Source of the DNA: Allohahella marinimesophila
GTDB lineage: Bacteria > Pseudomonadota > Gammaproteobacteria > Pseudomonadales > Oleiphilaceae
Assembly (NCBI RefSeq): GCF_039538005.1
Contig: NZ_BAABBO010000011.1
Location: 62,001-126,000 of the forward strand
DNA length: 64,000 bases
Direction: 5' to 3'
A program made the position numbers and the translations under genes. Of this stretch, positions 43,520-52,786 are shown one piece after another. Positions within the stretch are counted from its first letter, which is position 1, and every line of letters starts with the position of its first letter. The notes below the pieces were generated by a model. It was not told the DNA's origin, did not search any database, and worked only from the letters and a program-made list of their open reading frames with translations.

Positions 43520-44763
43520 GTGGACTAAATAAAGATGGCGTCAGAAAGAAAATTGCCCTCGTCCTTGGCGGTGGCGGTCCTCTTGGCGGCATTTATCAGA
43601 TCGGCGCGCTTCGCGCGCTGGACGAGGCCATCGAAGGCGTGGACTTCAACGATCTGTTCACCTATGTCGGGACAAGTTCGGGTGCGTTCGTAGCGGCCAA
43701 CCTTGCCAATCAGATGACTACGGCGCAGATGTGTCGAATTTTCGTCAAGCACGAAGCTGATGTGCATCCGTTCCAGCCGCAGATATTCTTCCGGCCGGCC
43801 ACACGCGAGTACCTCAAGCGCCTCATGTCTGTGCCTGGCCTGTTTACCAAAGCCTGCTCGAGGTTTCTCGAAAACCCGAAAGACCAATCGTTCCTGGAAG
43901 CGCTGACCATTCTCGCCGAGGCCATCCCTACAGGCCTGTTCGATAACGAGGGTCTGAACGACTATCTGCAGGCCTCGTACAGTCTGCTAGGCAGAACCAA
44001 CGACTTCCGCAAACTGAAACGGCCGCTCTATCTTGTCGCTGCAGATATCGAGCGTGGCGAATCTGTCTGTTTTGGATCAAAAGGCTTTGCGCATATTCCT
44101 ATTTCCAAGGCGGTTCAGGCCAGCGTTGCTGCGCCCGGCCTTTACATGCCTGTCGAGATCGATGGCCGACATTATGTCGACGGCACCATTCGCAAGGGGA
44201 TGCACGCCTCTATCGCGCTGGATGCTGGTGCGGAACTGGTGCTGGCTATCAATCCGGTCGTCCCGGTTGATGTCAATGCAGCGGTGCAGGCTGGCACGAT
44301 GGAGCCAGATATGCTCCTGAATCGCGGCTTGCCCAACATCCTCGCGCAGTCCTATCGCGTCATGGCCCATAGTCGAATGGTCTCTGGTATGCGGGCGCAT
44401 GGCCAGGACTATCCCAATTCGAACATCGTTCTGTTTGAACCGGCGCGAAACGACGCCAAACTCTTTTTCTCAAGTGTATTCAGCTTTGATTCAAGACGGA
44501 TTGTCTGCGAGCACGCCTACCAGATGACACGGCATGACCTGTTGGCGAGAAAAGATGAGCTCAGTCCGATTCTGGCGAAGTTCGGCGCGCATCTGAATCT
44601 TGACACTTTGATGGACGAGCAGCGAACGATCAGCACTTCGCTATACGGGGAGATGCTTCCCATGTACGTGGCGCGAGAGCGACGCAAGCGTTCCAGGGTG
44701 AAGCAGGGCTATCTTAACAAGCTCGGTTCGAGCCTTGGTAATGTGGCAGAGCGCCTGCTCTAG
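43516..44763 (+). CDS. Patatin-like phospholipase
   Basis: Predicted acyl hydrolase (415 residues) with the patatin motifs VLGGGGPLGGIYQIGAL (residues 16-32), nucleophile elbow GTSSG with Ser54, and dyad Asp222 in HYVDGTI. It has no signal peptide. A C-terminal region rich in Arg and Lys (RERRKRSRVKQGY) could contact membranes or nucleic acid. It is clearly different from the patatin at 7169 in both length and sequence. The start ATG overlaps the stop of a 30-codon upstream frame. GAAGG lies directly before the ATG, closer than usual for a ribosome-binding site. It converges with hslU; a CCCGG/CCGGG hairpin at 44783-44797 lies in the gap without a T-tract. Confidence 0.88.
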   Translation: MSGLNKDGVRKKIALVLGGGGPLGGIYQIGALRALDEAIEGVDFNDLFTYVGTSSGAFVAANLANQMTTAQMCRIFVKHEADVHPFQPQIFFRPATREYLKRLMSVPGLFTKACSRFLENPKDQSFLEALTILAEAIPTGLFDNEGLNDYLQASYSLLGRTNDFRKLKRPLYLVAADIERGESVCFGSKGFAHIPISKAVQASVAAPGLYMPVEIDGRHYVDGTIRKGMHASIALDAGAELVLAINPVVPVDVNAAVQAGTMEPDMLLNRGLPNILAQSYRVMAHSRMVSGMRAHGQDYPNSNIVLFEPARNDAKLFFSSVFSFDSRRIVCEHAYQMTRHDLLARKDELSPILAKFGAHLNLDTLMDEQRTISTSLYGEMLPMYVARERRKRSRVKQGYLNKLGSSLGNVAERLL

Positions 44764-44810
44764 TCAGGCGCTGGTGCCATCACCCGGTTCAGCCGGGCGG
44801 GGCGAAAGCG

Positions 44811-46142
44811 CTACAGGATGTAGCGACTGAGATCTTCGTTCTTCGACAGTTCCGAAAGCGTCTTGTCGACATATTCCGCAGTGACTTCGAACTTGTCTGA
44901 GACCGTGTCGCCAGCACCGTAAGACACCTCTTCCAGCAACTTCTCCAGCACCGTATGCAGACGTCGCGCACCGATGTTCTCGGTGCGCTCGTTCACATGG
45001 AACGCAATTTCCGCAATGCGCAGTATGGCGTCGTCCGTGAAGCTCAGCTGCACCCCTTCTACCGACAGCAATGCTTCGTACTGATTCGTCAGCGATGCGT
45101 CTGGTTCGGTCAGAATACGCTTGAAGTCATCAGGCGTCAGTGCCTCGAGTTCGACCCGGATTGGCAGTCGGCCCTGGAGCTCCGGTATCAGGTCCGATGG
45201 CTTCGTAAGGTGGAAAGCGCCCGATGCGATGAAGAGAATGTGGTCAGTCTTGATCATGCCGAATTTCGTGCTGACGGTGCAGCCTTCGATGAGTGGCAGC
45301 AGGTCCCGCTGAACACCTTCACGGCTGACATCGGCCGAGGCGCCTGAACCAGCTCGTTTGGCGACCTTGTCGATTTCGTCCAGAAACACGATGCCGTTCT
45401 GCTCAACCAGCTTCAGGGCACGCTGTTTGATATCGTCATCGTTGACCAGGCGCGCGGCTTCTTCTTCCTTCAGCTTTTTCATGGCTTCGGAAATTTTCAT
45501 TCGCTTGGTCTTCTTGCGATCGCCGGACATTGAGGAGAACATGTTCTGCAGCTGACTGGTCATGTCTTCCATGCCTGGCGGTGCCATGATCTCGACGCCA
45601 ACCGGTGTGGCACGCACTTCGATATCAATTTCCTTGTCGTCCAGCTTGCCTTCACGCAGCTTCTTCCGGAACACCTGGCGCGCAGTGGTCTCACCTTCCT
45701 GCTCGGCGTCCGCACTCGTGGTGCGCGCGGCAGGCAGGAGAACATCCAGCACACGATCTTCAGCAGCGTCGAGCGCCCGGTGTTCGACCTTGGACATCTC
45801 GCTTTCGCGCAGCATCTTGATCGCCATATCTGCCAGATCACGAATAATGGATTCGACATCACGACCCACGTAGCCAACCTCGGTAAACTTGGTGGCTTCG
45901 ATCTTGATGAAGGGGGCATCGGCCAGCTTGGCCAGACGTCGTGCGATTTCAGTCTTGCCCACCCCGGTCGGACCGATCATGAGAATGTTCTTGGGTGTAA
46001 TTTCCTCACGCAGTTCGCTGTTCATCTGCATGCGGCGCCAGCGGTTACGCAAGGCGACAGCCACAGCACGCTTTGCTGCGGCCTGGCCGATGATGTGCTT
46101 GTCCAGTTCCTGGACAATCTCTCTGGGTTTCAATGAAGCCAT
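44811..46142 (-). CDS. hslU: ATP-dependent protease ATPase subunit HslU
   Basis: AAA+ unfoldase (443 residues) that feeds substrates to the HslV peptidase. It begins LKPREIVQELDKHIIGQ. Walker A is GPTGVGKTEIARRLAK, Walker B is GIVFLDEIDKVAKR, and the pore-loop motif GYVGRDVESIIRDL is present. The substrate-sensing I domain (about 110-240) is rich in charge. The C-terminus ends DLSRYIL, which in the family inserts into HslV to activate it. It lies 124 bases from hslV, far more than the usual few bases; the gap holds a tandem repeat and an ambiguous base. Confidence 0.96.
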   Translation of the reverse strand: MASLKPREIVQELDKHIIGQAAAKRAVAVALRNRWRRMQMNSELREEITPKNILMIGPTGVGKTEIARRLAKLADAPFIKIEATKFTEVGYVGRDVESIIRDLADMAIKMLRESEMSKVEHRALDAAEDRVLDVLLPAARTTSADAEQEGETTARQVFRKKLREGKLDDKEIDIEVRATPVGVEIMAPPGMEDMTSQLQNMFSSMSGDRKKTKRMKISEAMKKLKEEEAARLVNDDDIKQRALKLVEQNGIVFLDEIDKVAKRAGSGASADVSREGVQRDLLPLIEGCTVSTKFGMIKTDHILFIASGAFHLTKPSDLIPELQGRLPIRVELEALTPDDFKRILTEPDASLTNQYEALLSVEGVQLSFTDDAILRIAEIAFHVNERTENIGARRLHTVLEKLLEEVSYGAGDTVSDKFEVTAEYVDKTLSELSKNEDLSRYIL

Positions 46143-46162
46143 GTGGTGTTCCGTTCCCTATG

Positions 46163-46201
46163 TCTGCTTTGGGGTCTGCTTTGGGGTCNGCTGCGCTGGG
46201 G
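46163..46201. repeat. 12-base tandem repeat with an ambiguous base, between hslV and hslU
   Basis: Two exact copies of TCTGCTTTGGGG (46163-46174 and 46175-46186) are followed by a degenerate third unit, TCNGCTGCGCTGGGG, whose N is at 46189. The repeat may have been collapsed or miscalled in assembly. A short hairpin (TGCCC, GAA, GGGCA) follows at 46205-46217. Confidence 0.8.
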
Positions 46202-46266
46202 TGCTGCCCGAAGGGCATGCCTGATGGACTGGCAAGACCCCTGACTATGCTGGTCCGCCGAGGCGC

Positions 46267-46821
46267 TCAGCGCTTGTTCGCATCACTGCCGGAGTCACCG
46301 AAGTTGATGATCTCGATAGTCTGCTCCTGGTTGGTAAATACGCAGATGTCGCCGGCAATGTGCAGACTCTTGCGCACGATGTCCTCGGCGCTCAACTCCG
46401 TATTCTCCAGCAGGGCCTTGGCCGCAGCCTGGGCAAAAGGACCACCCGAGCCAGTGGCGATCAGGCTGGCTTCAGGCTCTATCACATCTCCGTTGCCAGT
46501 GATGATCAGCGAAGCATTTTCGTCGGCAACCGCCAGAATGGCTTCCAGACGACGAAGTGCCCGATCCGTTCGCCAGTCCTTGGCCAGTTCTACCGCCGCC
46601 CGAACAAGCTGGCCAGAATGCTTCTCCAGCTGGGCTTCAAAGCGCTCGAAGAGTGTAAAGGCATCGGCAGTACCGCCTGCGAAGCCGGCAATCACGCGAT
46701 CGTTGTATAAACGGCGTACCTTGCGGGCATTGCCCTTCATGATGGTATTACCGAGCGATACTTGCCCGTCGCCCCCCATGGCAACCTGATTGCCACGACG
46801 GACGGAAACGATGGTAGTCAT
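46267..46821 (-). CDS. hslV: ATP-dependent protease peptidase subunit HslV
   Basis: N-terminal nucleophile threonine peptidase (184 residues) that forms the double hexamer core of HslVU. The start MTTIVSVRRGNQVAMGGDGQ places the catalytic Thr directly after the removable Met. The Lys of the active site is in GNARKVRRLYNDRVIAGFAG, and the GSGGPFAQAAAKALL helix is intact. The C-terminus has about ten extra polar residues. It overlaps the upstream SPOR gene by four bases (ATGA), so the three genes are probably one message with hslU. Confidence 0.97.
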   Translation of the reverse strand: MTTIVSVRRGNQVAMGGDGQVSLGNTIMKGNARKVRRLYNDRVIAGFAGGTADAFTLFERFEAQLEKHSGQLVRAAVELAKDWRTDRALRRLEAILAVADENASLIITGNGDVIEPEASLIATGSGGPFAQAAAKALLENTELSAEDIVRKSLHIAGDICVFTNQEQTIEIINFGDSGSDANKR

Positions 46822-47357
46822 TGTGTGGTCTCGATCTTCTTTTTGCGAACGAGTGGCTGGATACGGACCCTGACCAGCGAATCGATCGCACGATTCATTT
46901 TCGAGCGTGACTGGAATGGTCCCACGATAACGCGGTACCAGATTCCGTTGTCAGCCGTGTTGGTCTGTTCTATATGGGCCTGCATGCCCTGAAATGCAAT
47001 GGTCGCTTTCTGCTTTTCCGCATCTGCGTGCGATCGAAAGGAACCAGTCTGCAGGATATAGACGACTGAAGGGTCAGGTGCCTTTGGCACATACTCGGGC
47101 ACATGCTGTGGAATCACCTTGGCTTCAGGCAGCATCTTGTAGAAGTCGTAGGAACGCTTCTTGTCGGCCGGCAGGTCCTCTTCAGCAGTCTGCCCCTTTT
47201 TCAGGGACTCAACCGCTTTTTCCACCGGCACGGCGTTGAGGGTGACCAGAAACCAGATGAAGCCAGCCGCCAATGCGGCATACAGCATCCATACCCATTT
47301 ACTGACTGATGCGACTGCGCGCTGTTTACTCGCGCTTTTTTTGGCAGGACGGGCCAT
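46818..47357 (-). CDS. SPOR domain membrane protein (FtsN-like)
   Basis: Bitopic protein (179 residues): basic cytoplasmic N-terminus (ARPAKKSASKQRA), one transmembrane helix (about 20-40), periplasmic linker, and a C-terminal SPOR domain (about 97-170; YILQTGSFRSHADAEKQKA then WYRVIVGPFQSRS) that binds denuded peptidoglycan at the septum. The topology and the place between argS and hslV match FtsN of gammaproteobacteria. It is shorter than E. coli FtsN (319) and lacks a long Gln-rich linker. Cell division is the likely role, but a general SPOR protein cannot be excluded. Confidence 0.85.
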   Translation of the reverse strand: MARPAKKSASKQRAVASVSKWVWMLYAALAAGFIWFLVTLNAVPVEKAVESLKKGQTAEEDLPADKKRSYDFYKMLPEAKVIPQHVPEYVPKAPDPSVVYILQTGSFRSHADAEKQKATIAFQGMQAHIEQTNTADNGIWYRVIVGPFQSRSKMNRAIDSLVRVRIQPLVRKKKIETTQ

Positions 47358-47363
47358 AAGGCG

Positions 47364-49163
47364 CTACATCGACTCCGGTGCATTGACGCCGAGAATGGCC
47401 AGGCCATTGCGGATCACCTGCGCTACCGACTCCGCCAGCGCCAGACGTGCGAGCACCAGTGGTTCCTCATCGACGATGACCCGGGTGCCGTTGTAGTAGC
47501 CGTGGAACTCGGACGCCAGTTCGCGCAGGTAGTGCGCAAGCGTGTGGGGCTCATAATTCTGCGCGGCCACCTCGATGACTTCAGGAAAGGCTGCCAGCTT
47601 GGCGACCAGCGCCAGCTCAGCGTCCTCAGTCAAGGGTTCCAGCAGAGCCGCACTGTCTTTTGACGTCCAGTCGGTTTGCTTCAGACGCTCGGCCACGCTC
47701 GCTGGCACTTTCTGCCAGAGCTGCGAGATTCGGGCGTGCGCATACTGCACGTAGTAGACCGGATTATCCTTGGTTTCGGACTTGGCGAGCTCGAGATCGA
47801 AATCCATGTGCTGTTCGGTCTTTCGCGCGACGTAGACGAAGCGCGCGGCATCGTTACCCACCTCTTCTCTCAGCTCTCGCAATGTGACGAAGGAGCCGCT
47901 TCGGGTGGACATCTGCACGCGTTCTTCGCCGCGATACAGAATGGCAAACTGCACCAGCTTGACCACGAGTCGCTCTGCATCGAGGCCGAGCGCCGTGAGC
48001 GCCGCTTTGACGCGCGTTATATAGCCGTGGTGATCGGCCCCCCACACATTGATAACCGTGTGAAAGCCACGGTCGAACTTGTTCTTGTGGTAGGCGATAT
48101 CAGAGGCGAAATAGGTGTACTCGCCGTTGTCGCGCTGCACCACCCGGTCCTTGTCGTCGCCGAAGCTGGTGGAACGGAACCAGAGCGCACCGTCCTGTTC
48201 ATAGACGTGCCCCTTGCTGCGTAGCAGTGCGAGTGCGCCTGGAATTTCAGACGCGACCGAAGCCTCCGAAAACCAGCGGTCGTATTGCACGCCAAACTCG
48301 CCGAGGTCGTCGGCAATGTCTGCGAGAATGGCATCGAGCGAGGTATTGAAGAGTACTTCATACTGCTCTTCGCCAAGCATCTCGCGGCAGCGGGCAATGA
48401 GCGCGTCGATATGCTGCTCCTTGTCACCGCCCTGTGGTTCATCAGGGGCGATGCCGGCGAAGACCTTGGAGGCTGGCCGCTGGAAGCGCTCGCCGTGCTC
48501 ATCGGCAAACTGTTGAGCGATCTCAAGCAGATAGTCGCCTTTGTAACCGTTTACCGGGAACGTGAACGACTCGCCCAAAATAGCCAGGTAACGCAGCCAG
48601 AGTGAGACCGCGAGAATACTCATCTGTCGGCCCGCATCGTTGACATAGTACTCCCTGACCACCTCATGCCCAGTTGCCGCCAGCAAGGCGGACAAAGAGG
48701 CACCGTAAGCTGCGCCTCTACCATGCCCCACGTGCAGGGGGCCTGTCGGGTTCGCTGATACGAATTCGACCTGGATCTTCTTACCCTTGCCGGCGCGGCT
48801 ATGACCATAGCGATCCGCAGCGGCAAGAATATTAGGAATGGCCGCCAGACGGCTTTCGGCCCGGATATAGAAGTTGATGAAGCCCGGCCCGGCAATCTCC
48901 GTCCTTTCGACGATCTTCGAACCAGCGAGCGCCCCAGTCAGCAGGCCTGCGATCTCTCTCGGTGCCTTTCCGAACACCTTTGACGATACCATGGCGATGT
49001 TACTGGCAAAGTCGCCGTGCTGCTTGTCCTTGGGTACATCAAGGTTGATCTTCAGTGACGATGGCTGGAAGTCGTCTGCGAATGCCTCTTGAGGCGCCAG
49101 CTCGCCGGATTTGACGAGATCGGAGAGTGCCTGTCGGATCAGGCTTTCGAGCACTTGCTTCAT
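47364..49163 (-). CDS. argS: Arginine-tRNA ligase
   Basis: Class I aminoacyl-tRNA synthetase (599 residues). The N-terminal Add1 domain includes PKDKQHGDFASNIAM. The HIGH-type motif is GPLHVGHGRGAAYG (about 130). The KMSKS counterpart is the weak form VQMSTRSG, as in many ArgRS enzymes. The C-terminal DALR anticodon domain ends the protein. The start is ATG 49163, the family N-terminus MKQVLESLI; the upstream frame is not homologous. It lies 31 bases after priA and six bases before the SPOR gene. Confidence 0.97.
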   Translation of the reverse strand: MKQVLESLIRQALSDLVKSGELAPQEAFADDFQPSSLKINLDVPKDKQHGDFASNIAMVSSKVFGKAPREIAGLLTGALAGSKIVERTEIAGPGFINFYIRAESRLAAIPNILAAADRYGHSRAGKGKKIQVEFVSANPTGPLHVGHGRGAAYGASLSALLAATGHEVVREYYVNDAGRQMSILAVSLWLRYLAILGESFTFPVNGYKGDYLLEIAQQFADEHGERFQRPASKVFAGIAPDEPQGGDKEQHIDALIARCREMLGEEQYEVLFNTSLDAILADIADDLGEFGVQYDRWFSEASVASEIPGALALLRSKGHVYEQDGALWFRSTSFGDDKDRVVQRDNGEYTYFASDIAYHKNKFDRGFHTVINVWGADHHGYITRVKAALTALGLDAERLVVKLVQFAILYRGEERVQMSTRSGSFVTLRELREEVGNDAARFVYVARKTEQHMDFDLELAKSETKDNPVYYVQYAHARISQLWQKVPASVAERLKQTDWTSKDSAALLEPLTEDAELALVAKLAAFPEVIEVAAQNYEPHTLAHYLRELASEFHGYYNGTRVIVDEEPLVLARLALAESVAQVIRNGLAILGVNAPESM

Positions 49164-49194
49164 GTAGGGGTCCTGCCCGCTGCCGGGGCGTCTT

Positions 49195-51519
49195 TCAAAG
49201 TGTTTCGTAGGGGTCAATGTCCAGCGACCAGCTGAAAGGCTGGTGGCGACCGGTTCGTCCCGGCAGTTGCAGTGCCCGGGAACGCGGGCGATCTGGGGAC
49301 GCGGGCTGACTCATCAATCCGGTGATCAAGCTGCGTAGGGTAGCGCGCTTTGAGGCAATCAACCAGAGCAGACCGTGATGACGATTCTTCTTCCGCGCCA
49401 GAACGGCCGGGAAGGGGCCGTGCACAGTGACACCGTCGCCAAGATGCTGTTGCGTCATGACCGTTTTCAGTTGCGAAGCCAGTAGCGCCAGACCCTGCTG
49501 AAGATGGGCTTCGGAAGCGGCTTCTGCGCGGATGACCGCCATCGACGAATAGGGTGGCATCGCCAACTGCCTGCGCAGCTCCAGCTCGTTGAGCGCGAAT
49601 TGACGATAGTCCTGCGCCAGCAGTTGGGCGATGAGCGGATGCGAGGGTAGGCGTGTTTGTACCAGCACCCGCCCGGCATGCTCACCACGGCCCACTCGAC
49701 CGCAGACCTGGGTCAGCAGCTGCATGGCGCGCTCTGAGGCGCGGAGATCGCCGCTGAACAGGGCGCCGTCTGCATCCAGGATAACGGCGAGGGTCAGGTC
49801 CGGAAAATCATGACCTTTGGCGAGCATCTGGGTGCCCAGCAGTACACAGGGCTCGCCAGCCTTTACCAGCTCCAGCTTGTCATGCAGGGCGCTTGTGCTG
49901 CCTATGGTGTCGCGATCGACACGGATGACCGGTATGTCGTCTCCGACAAGCGCCTGAAGCGCTTCCTCCGCATGTTCGGTTCCGCTGCCCAGCGGTACCA
50001 GGGAGCCGCTCGTGCATTCGGGGCAGTTCGTAGGTAGCCTGAGGCGCAGATCGCAGTGATGGCAGCGCAGGCTGGCATCATGCCGATGCAAGGTCATGCG
50101 GCTGTCGCAGCGGCTGCAGCCGGCAATCCAGCCACAGCTCTGGCAGAAGAGGGCAGGGGCATAGCCGCGCCGGTTCAGAAATACCAGCACCTGTCGCCTG
50201 GCCTGCAGTGTGTCGAGAATGGCTCTCGCAGCAGGGTCTGAGAGGCCCCCGGTCAGTTTTCGACTTCGAATGTTGACGAGCTCGATCTGCGGGCGCGCAA
50301 AGGCCGCTGTGCGATGTCTCAGGCGCAGCAGCTGATAGCGACCACTTTCGGCATTCTGCAGCGACTCCAGCGAAGGCGTCGCTGAGCCCAGTACCACCGG
50401 GCAGCTCTGGTTGCTGGCGCGAACGACCGCCAGGTCACGCGCGTTGAAACGACAGTTATCCTGCTGCTTGAACGAGCTGTCGTGCTCCTCATCGACCACC
50501 ACGAGCGCAAGCTGGGTGAAGCTGAGAAAAATGGCAGACCGGGTGCCGACCACGACGGGCTTCTTTTTCAGTCGAATGTCGTTCCAGGCCAGCAGTCGTT
50601 GCTTGTCGGTGAGTCCACTGTGATAGACGCAGACGAGGCCAGGAAAACGCTTTTCGAAGCGCGCCGTCAGCTGCGGCGTCAGTGAAATTTCGGGGACCAG
50701 TATGAGGGCCTGACGGCCTTCGGCGATCAGCCGGTCCAGCGCAGCCAGATACACTTCGGTCTTGCCGCTGCCAGTGAGCCCATCGAGCAGGAAGGCTGCG
50801 AATTTGCCGTCACTGGACACGATGGCCTCGACGGTGGCTTTCTGTTCATTATTGAGGGTGTGTCCGGCGGGTGGGCCGTCGCTGGCGGCCTGGGGCTCTT
50901 CCTCGCCCTTTGCTGCCTCCATGGCAAGCTCGTCCATAATGACCTCCTCGATAAGGCCGGCTGTTTCGAGTGCCGTGAACTGGGCCTTCCCAAAGCCAAG
51001 CGAACGTAGATGACCATGTTCGATCTGGTGTGCAGGCGCCGTCTGCAAGGCTGTGAGCAGCTCGCGCTGTTTGCGGCCCTGTAACTGCCCGCTGGCTTCT
51101 TCGGTGGGCGCTCTGCCCAGACGCCAGTAGCGCACGGTCAGCCATTCACGGCTCTGCTGCAGGCGTGAGCTGGTTCTGAGGGCGGGCGGCAGAGCCAGCT
51201 GCAGCAGCTCCCCAGCGGCCGAGCAATAGTAACGCGCGGTCCATAACATGAGGTCCAGGGTCTGCTCGGCGAGCAAAGGTATGGTATCCAGCACGGTTTC
51301 TACCGGACGCAGGCGTGAGCAGTCATTCTGCGCAGTGGCCTGCGAGGTCCTGTCGACGATGCCAACCAGTCTGCGATTGTTCACGCTCACGACCACTCTT
51401 GCGCCACGACGCGGTGCAGCGCCATCTGGTGCGAGGGCTGGGTCGAACAGATAACTCAGCGGCGTGCGGAAAGGCAGCGGCACCCACACCTCGACAATGA
51501 GGATCTGCGCATGGTCCAT
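49195..51519 (-). CDS. priA: Primosomal protein N' (replication restart helicase)
   Basis: Superfamily 2 3'-5' helicase (774 residues) that recognises stalled or recombined forks and reloads DnaB. The N-terminal DNA-binding domain begins MDHAQILIVEVWVPLPFRTP. Walker A is LTGSGKTEVY, Walker B is VVVDEEHDSSFKQ, and eight zinc-binding Cys lie between FCQSCGW and CPECTSGS (about 448-485). The helicase C-terminal motifs ATPSLES and CGRVGRGEHAG are intact. The start is ATG 51519; the frame upstream is non-homologous. It is the first gene of the priA-argS-SPOR-hslVU run, and divergent from rpmE. Confidence 0.96.
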   Translation of the reverse strand: MDHAQILIVEVWVPLPFRTPLSYLFDPALAPDGAAPRRGARVVVSVNNRRLVGIVDRTSQATAQNDCSRLRPVETVLDTIPLLAEQTLDLMLWTARYYCSAAGELLQLALPPALRTSSRLQQSREWLTVRYWRLGRAPTEEASGQLQGRKQRELLTALQTAPAHQIEHGHLRSLGFGKAQFTALETAGLIEEVIMDELAMEAAKGEEEPQAASDGPPAGHTLNNEQKATVEAIVSSDGKFAAFLLDGLTGSGKTEVYLAALDRLIAEGRQALILVPEISLTPQLTARFEKRFPGLVCVYHSGLTDKQRLLAWNDIRLKKKPVVVGTRSAIFLSFTQLALVVVDEEHDSSFKQQDNCRFNARDLAVVRASNQSCPVVLGSATPSLESLQNAESGRYQLLRLRHRTAAFARPQIELVNIRSRKLTGGLSDPAARAILDTLQARRQVLVFLNRRGYAPALFCQSCGWIAGCSRCDSRMTLHRHDASLRCHHCDLRLRLPTNCPECTSGSLVPLGSGTEHAEEALQALVGDDIPVIRVDRDTIGSTSALHDKLELVKAGEPCVLLGTQMLAKGHDFPDLTLAVILDADGALFSGDLRASERAMQLLTQVCGRVGRGEHAGRVLVQTRLPSHPLIAQLLAQDYRQFALNELELRRQLAMPPYSSMAVIRAEAASEAHLQQGLALLASQLKTVMTQQHLGDGVTVHGPFPAVLARKKNRHHGLLWLIASKRATLRSLITGLMSQPASPDRPRSRALQLPGRTGRHQPFSWSLDIDPYETL

Positions 51520-51538
51520 GGTTGCAGAATGATCAGAC

Positions 51539-51566
51539 TTGCTTATCTGCGGGTTTCTGGTATCAT
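51539..51566 (+). promoter_or_regulatory. Candidate extended -10 promoter for rpmE
   Basis: TATCAT (51561-51566) is preceded by TGG, giving an extended -10, with TTGCTT 16 bases upstream of it. It lies 142 bases before the rpmE ATG, leaving a leader in the 189-base gap divergent from priA. Confidence 0.45.
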
Positions 51567-51708
51567 CCGCCCTCATTTTTTCTGATGCGATAGCGTTACG
51601 CATTTGGGAAATTGCGGTGCCTCACAATCCCGGCAACGCGCTGCAGACTGCTGCAGACGTGGTCCATTGATGGGGTAGCGGCAAACCACTTTCACAAGGT
51701 GTATCTCC

Positions 51709-51945
51709 ATGAAGCCAAATATTCATCCGAAGTACGAAGAAGTTACTGCGACCTGCAGTTGCGGCAATGTTATCAAAACCAAATCCACGGTAGGGAAAGA
51801 CTTGCTTCTCGACGTCTGTTCCGCCTGCCACCCCTTCTACACCGGCAAGCAGAAGATTCTCGACACCGGCGGTAGAATAGACAAGTTCAACAAGCGTTTC
51901 GGCGGCCGAATCAGCAGCGCCAAACCAGCAGACACTGCCAGTTAA
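51709..51945 (+). CDS. rpmE: 50S ribosomal protein L31
   Basis: Small ribosomal protein (78 residues) that bridges the large and small subunits. It begins MKPNIHPKYEEVTATCSCGN. It is the zinc-binding type, with Cys16, Cys18, Cys37 and Cys40 (TCSCGN and VCSACHPF). The C-terminus is a few residues longer than in E. coli. A strong terminator follows 21 bases downstream, so the gene is monocistronic. Zinc-type L31 is often swapped for a zinc-free paralogue when zinc is scarce; none is seen here. Confidence 0.97.
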   Translation: MKPNIHPKYEEVTATCSCGNVIKTKSTVGKDLLLDVCSACHPFYTGKQKILDTGGRIDKFNKRFGGRISSAKPADTAS

Positions 51946-51965
51946 GCTGACGAAACCCGAAAAGT

Positions 51966-52003
51966 AAAAAACCCCTGACGGTCTGACCGGGCAGGGGTTT
52001 TTT
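51966..52003 (+). terminator. Rho-independent terminator after rpmE
   Basis: A 12-base stem (AAAAAACCCCTG with CAGGGGTTTTTT) encloses a 14-base loop, and the T-run serves as the tail. It lies 21 bases after the rpmE stop and separates rpmE from dsbA. Confidence 0.92.
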
Positions 52004-52107
52004 GTTTCTGGCCTTTTTGTAATTCACAATGTCTTCAACTTCTTTACGAATCGCCGCTAGTATGGAAGTCTAAGAGCACTATATTTTTCCTTCAAGGTCT
52101 GATTGCC

Positions 52108-52773
52108 ATGTCGTTAACACCATTCAAATCCTTTCTACTGTTCATTGGTATGAGTTTTTCCATCCTGGCTTGTGCTGAGGATGAGAAGACTGAAAAAGCG
52201 TATGTCGCCGGTACTCATTACGATGTGCTTCCAGTGGCCGTACCCACCAGGAATCCCGACAAAATAGAAGTCGTCGAGCTGTTCTGGTACGGCTGCCCGC
52301 ATTGTTACAACTTCGATCCCATCCTGCAGGAATGGGCCAAGAAATTGCCCGACCACGTGGACTTCTGGCACTCACCAGCCGCCTTCAACGATACCTGGAA
52401 GATGCATGCTCAGGCCTACTACACTTTCAAGGCACTGAAGATAGCTGACAAGATGCATCAGCCTTTCTTTGATGCGCTGGTCAAAGAGCGTCGCCAGCTC
52501 AATTCGCCGGAGGCCATTGCCGATTTCGTTGCCAGTAACGGTGGTGATCGCGAGCAGTTCCTCAAGGCGTTTTACTCCTTCAGCGTCAAATCGCAGACCG
52601 CACAGGCTGAGAAACGCGGCATGAGCTACCGGGCCACAGGTGTTCCAGCCCTCGTCGTGAATGGAAAATATCGTATTGCTTCCACGGTGCCCGGTGGATT
52701 CGAAGCCATGCTGGACATCGCCGACTTCCTGATAGCCAAAGAGCGGAAAGCTGCCGCCAAATCCGGCGGCTAA
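52108..52773 (+). CDS. dsbA: Thiol:disulfide interchange protein DsbA
   Basis: Periplasmic disulfide oxidase (221 residues). The active site is the canonical CPHC (C63-C66 in YGCPHCYNF), and the cis-Pro loop is ATGVPALVVNG. The helical insertion between these is present. The export signal ends in SILAC at residue 22, which can be read either as a normal signal peptide or as a weak lipobox with C22 as the lipidated residue. The start is ATG 52108. It is followed by the endonuclease/phosphatase-fold gene after 13 bases, an arrangement also known in Pseudomonas. It should oxidise, among others, the LptD cysteines. Confidence 0.94.
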   Translation: MSLTPFKSFLLFIGMSFSILACAEDEKTEKAYVAGTHYDVLPVAVPTRNPDKIEVVELFWYGCPHCYNFDPILQEWAKKLPDHVDFWHSPAAFNDTWKMHAQAYYTFKALKIADKMHQPFFDALVKERRQLNSPEAIADFVASNGGDREQFLKAFYSFSVKSQTAQAEKRGMSYRATGVPALVVNGKYRIASTVPGGFEAMLDIADFLIAKERKAAAKSGG

Positions 52774-52786
52774 GCGTTGTGTTCGA

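Noticed and set aside
44783..44797. CCCGG/CCGGG hairpin between patatin and hslU
   Set aside because: A stable five-pair stem but no T-tract on either side, so not called as a terminator.
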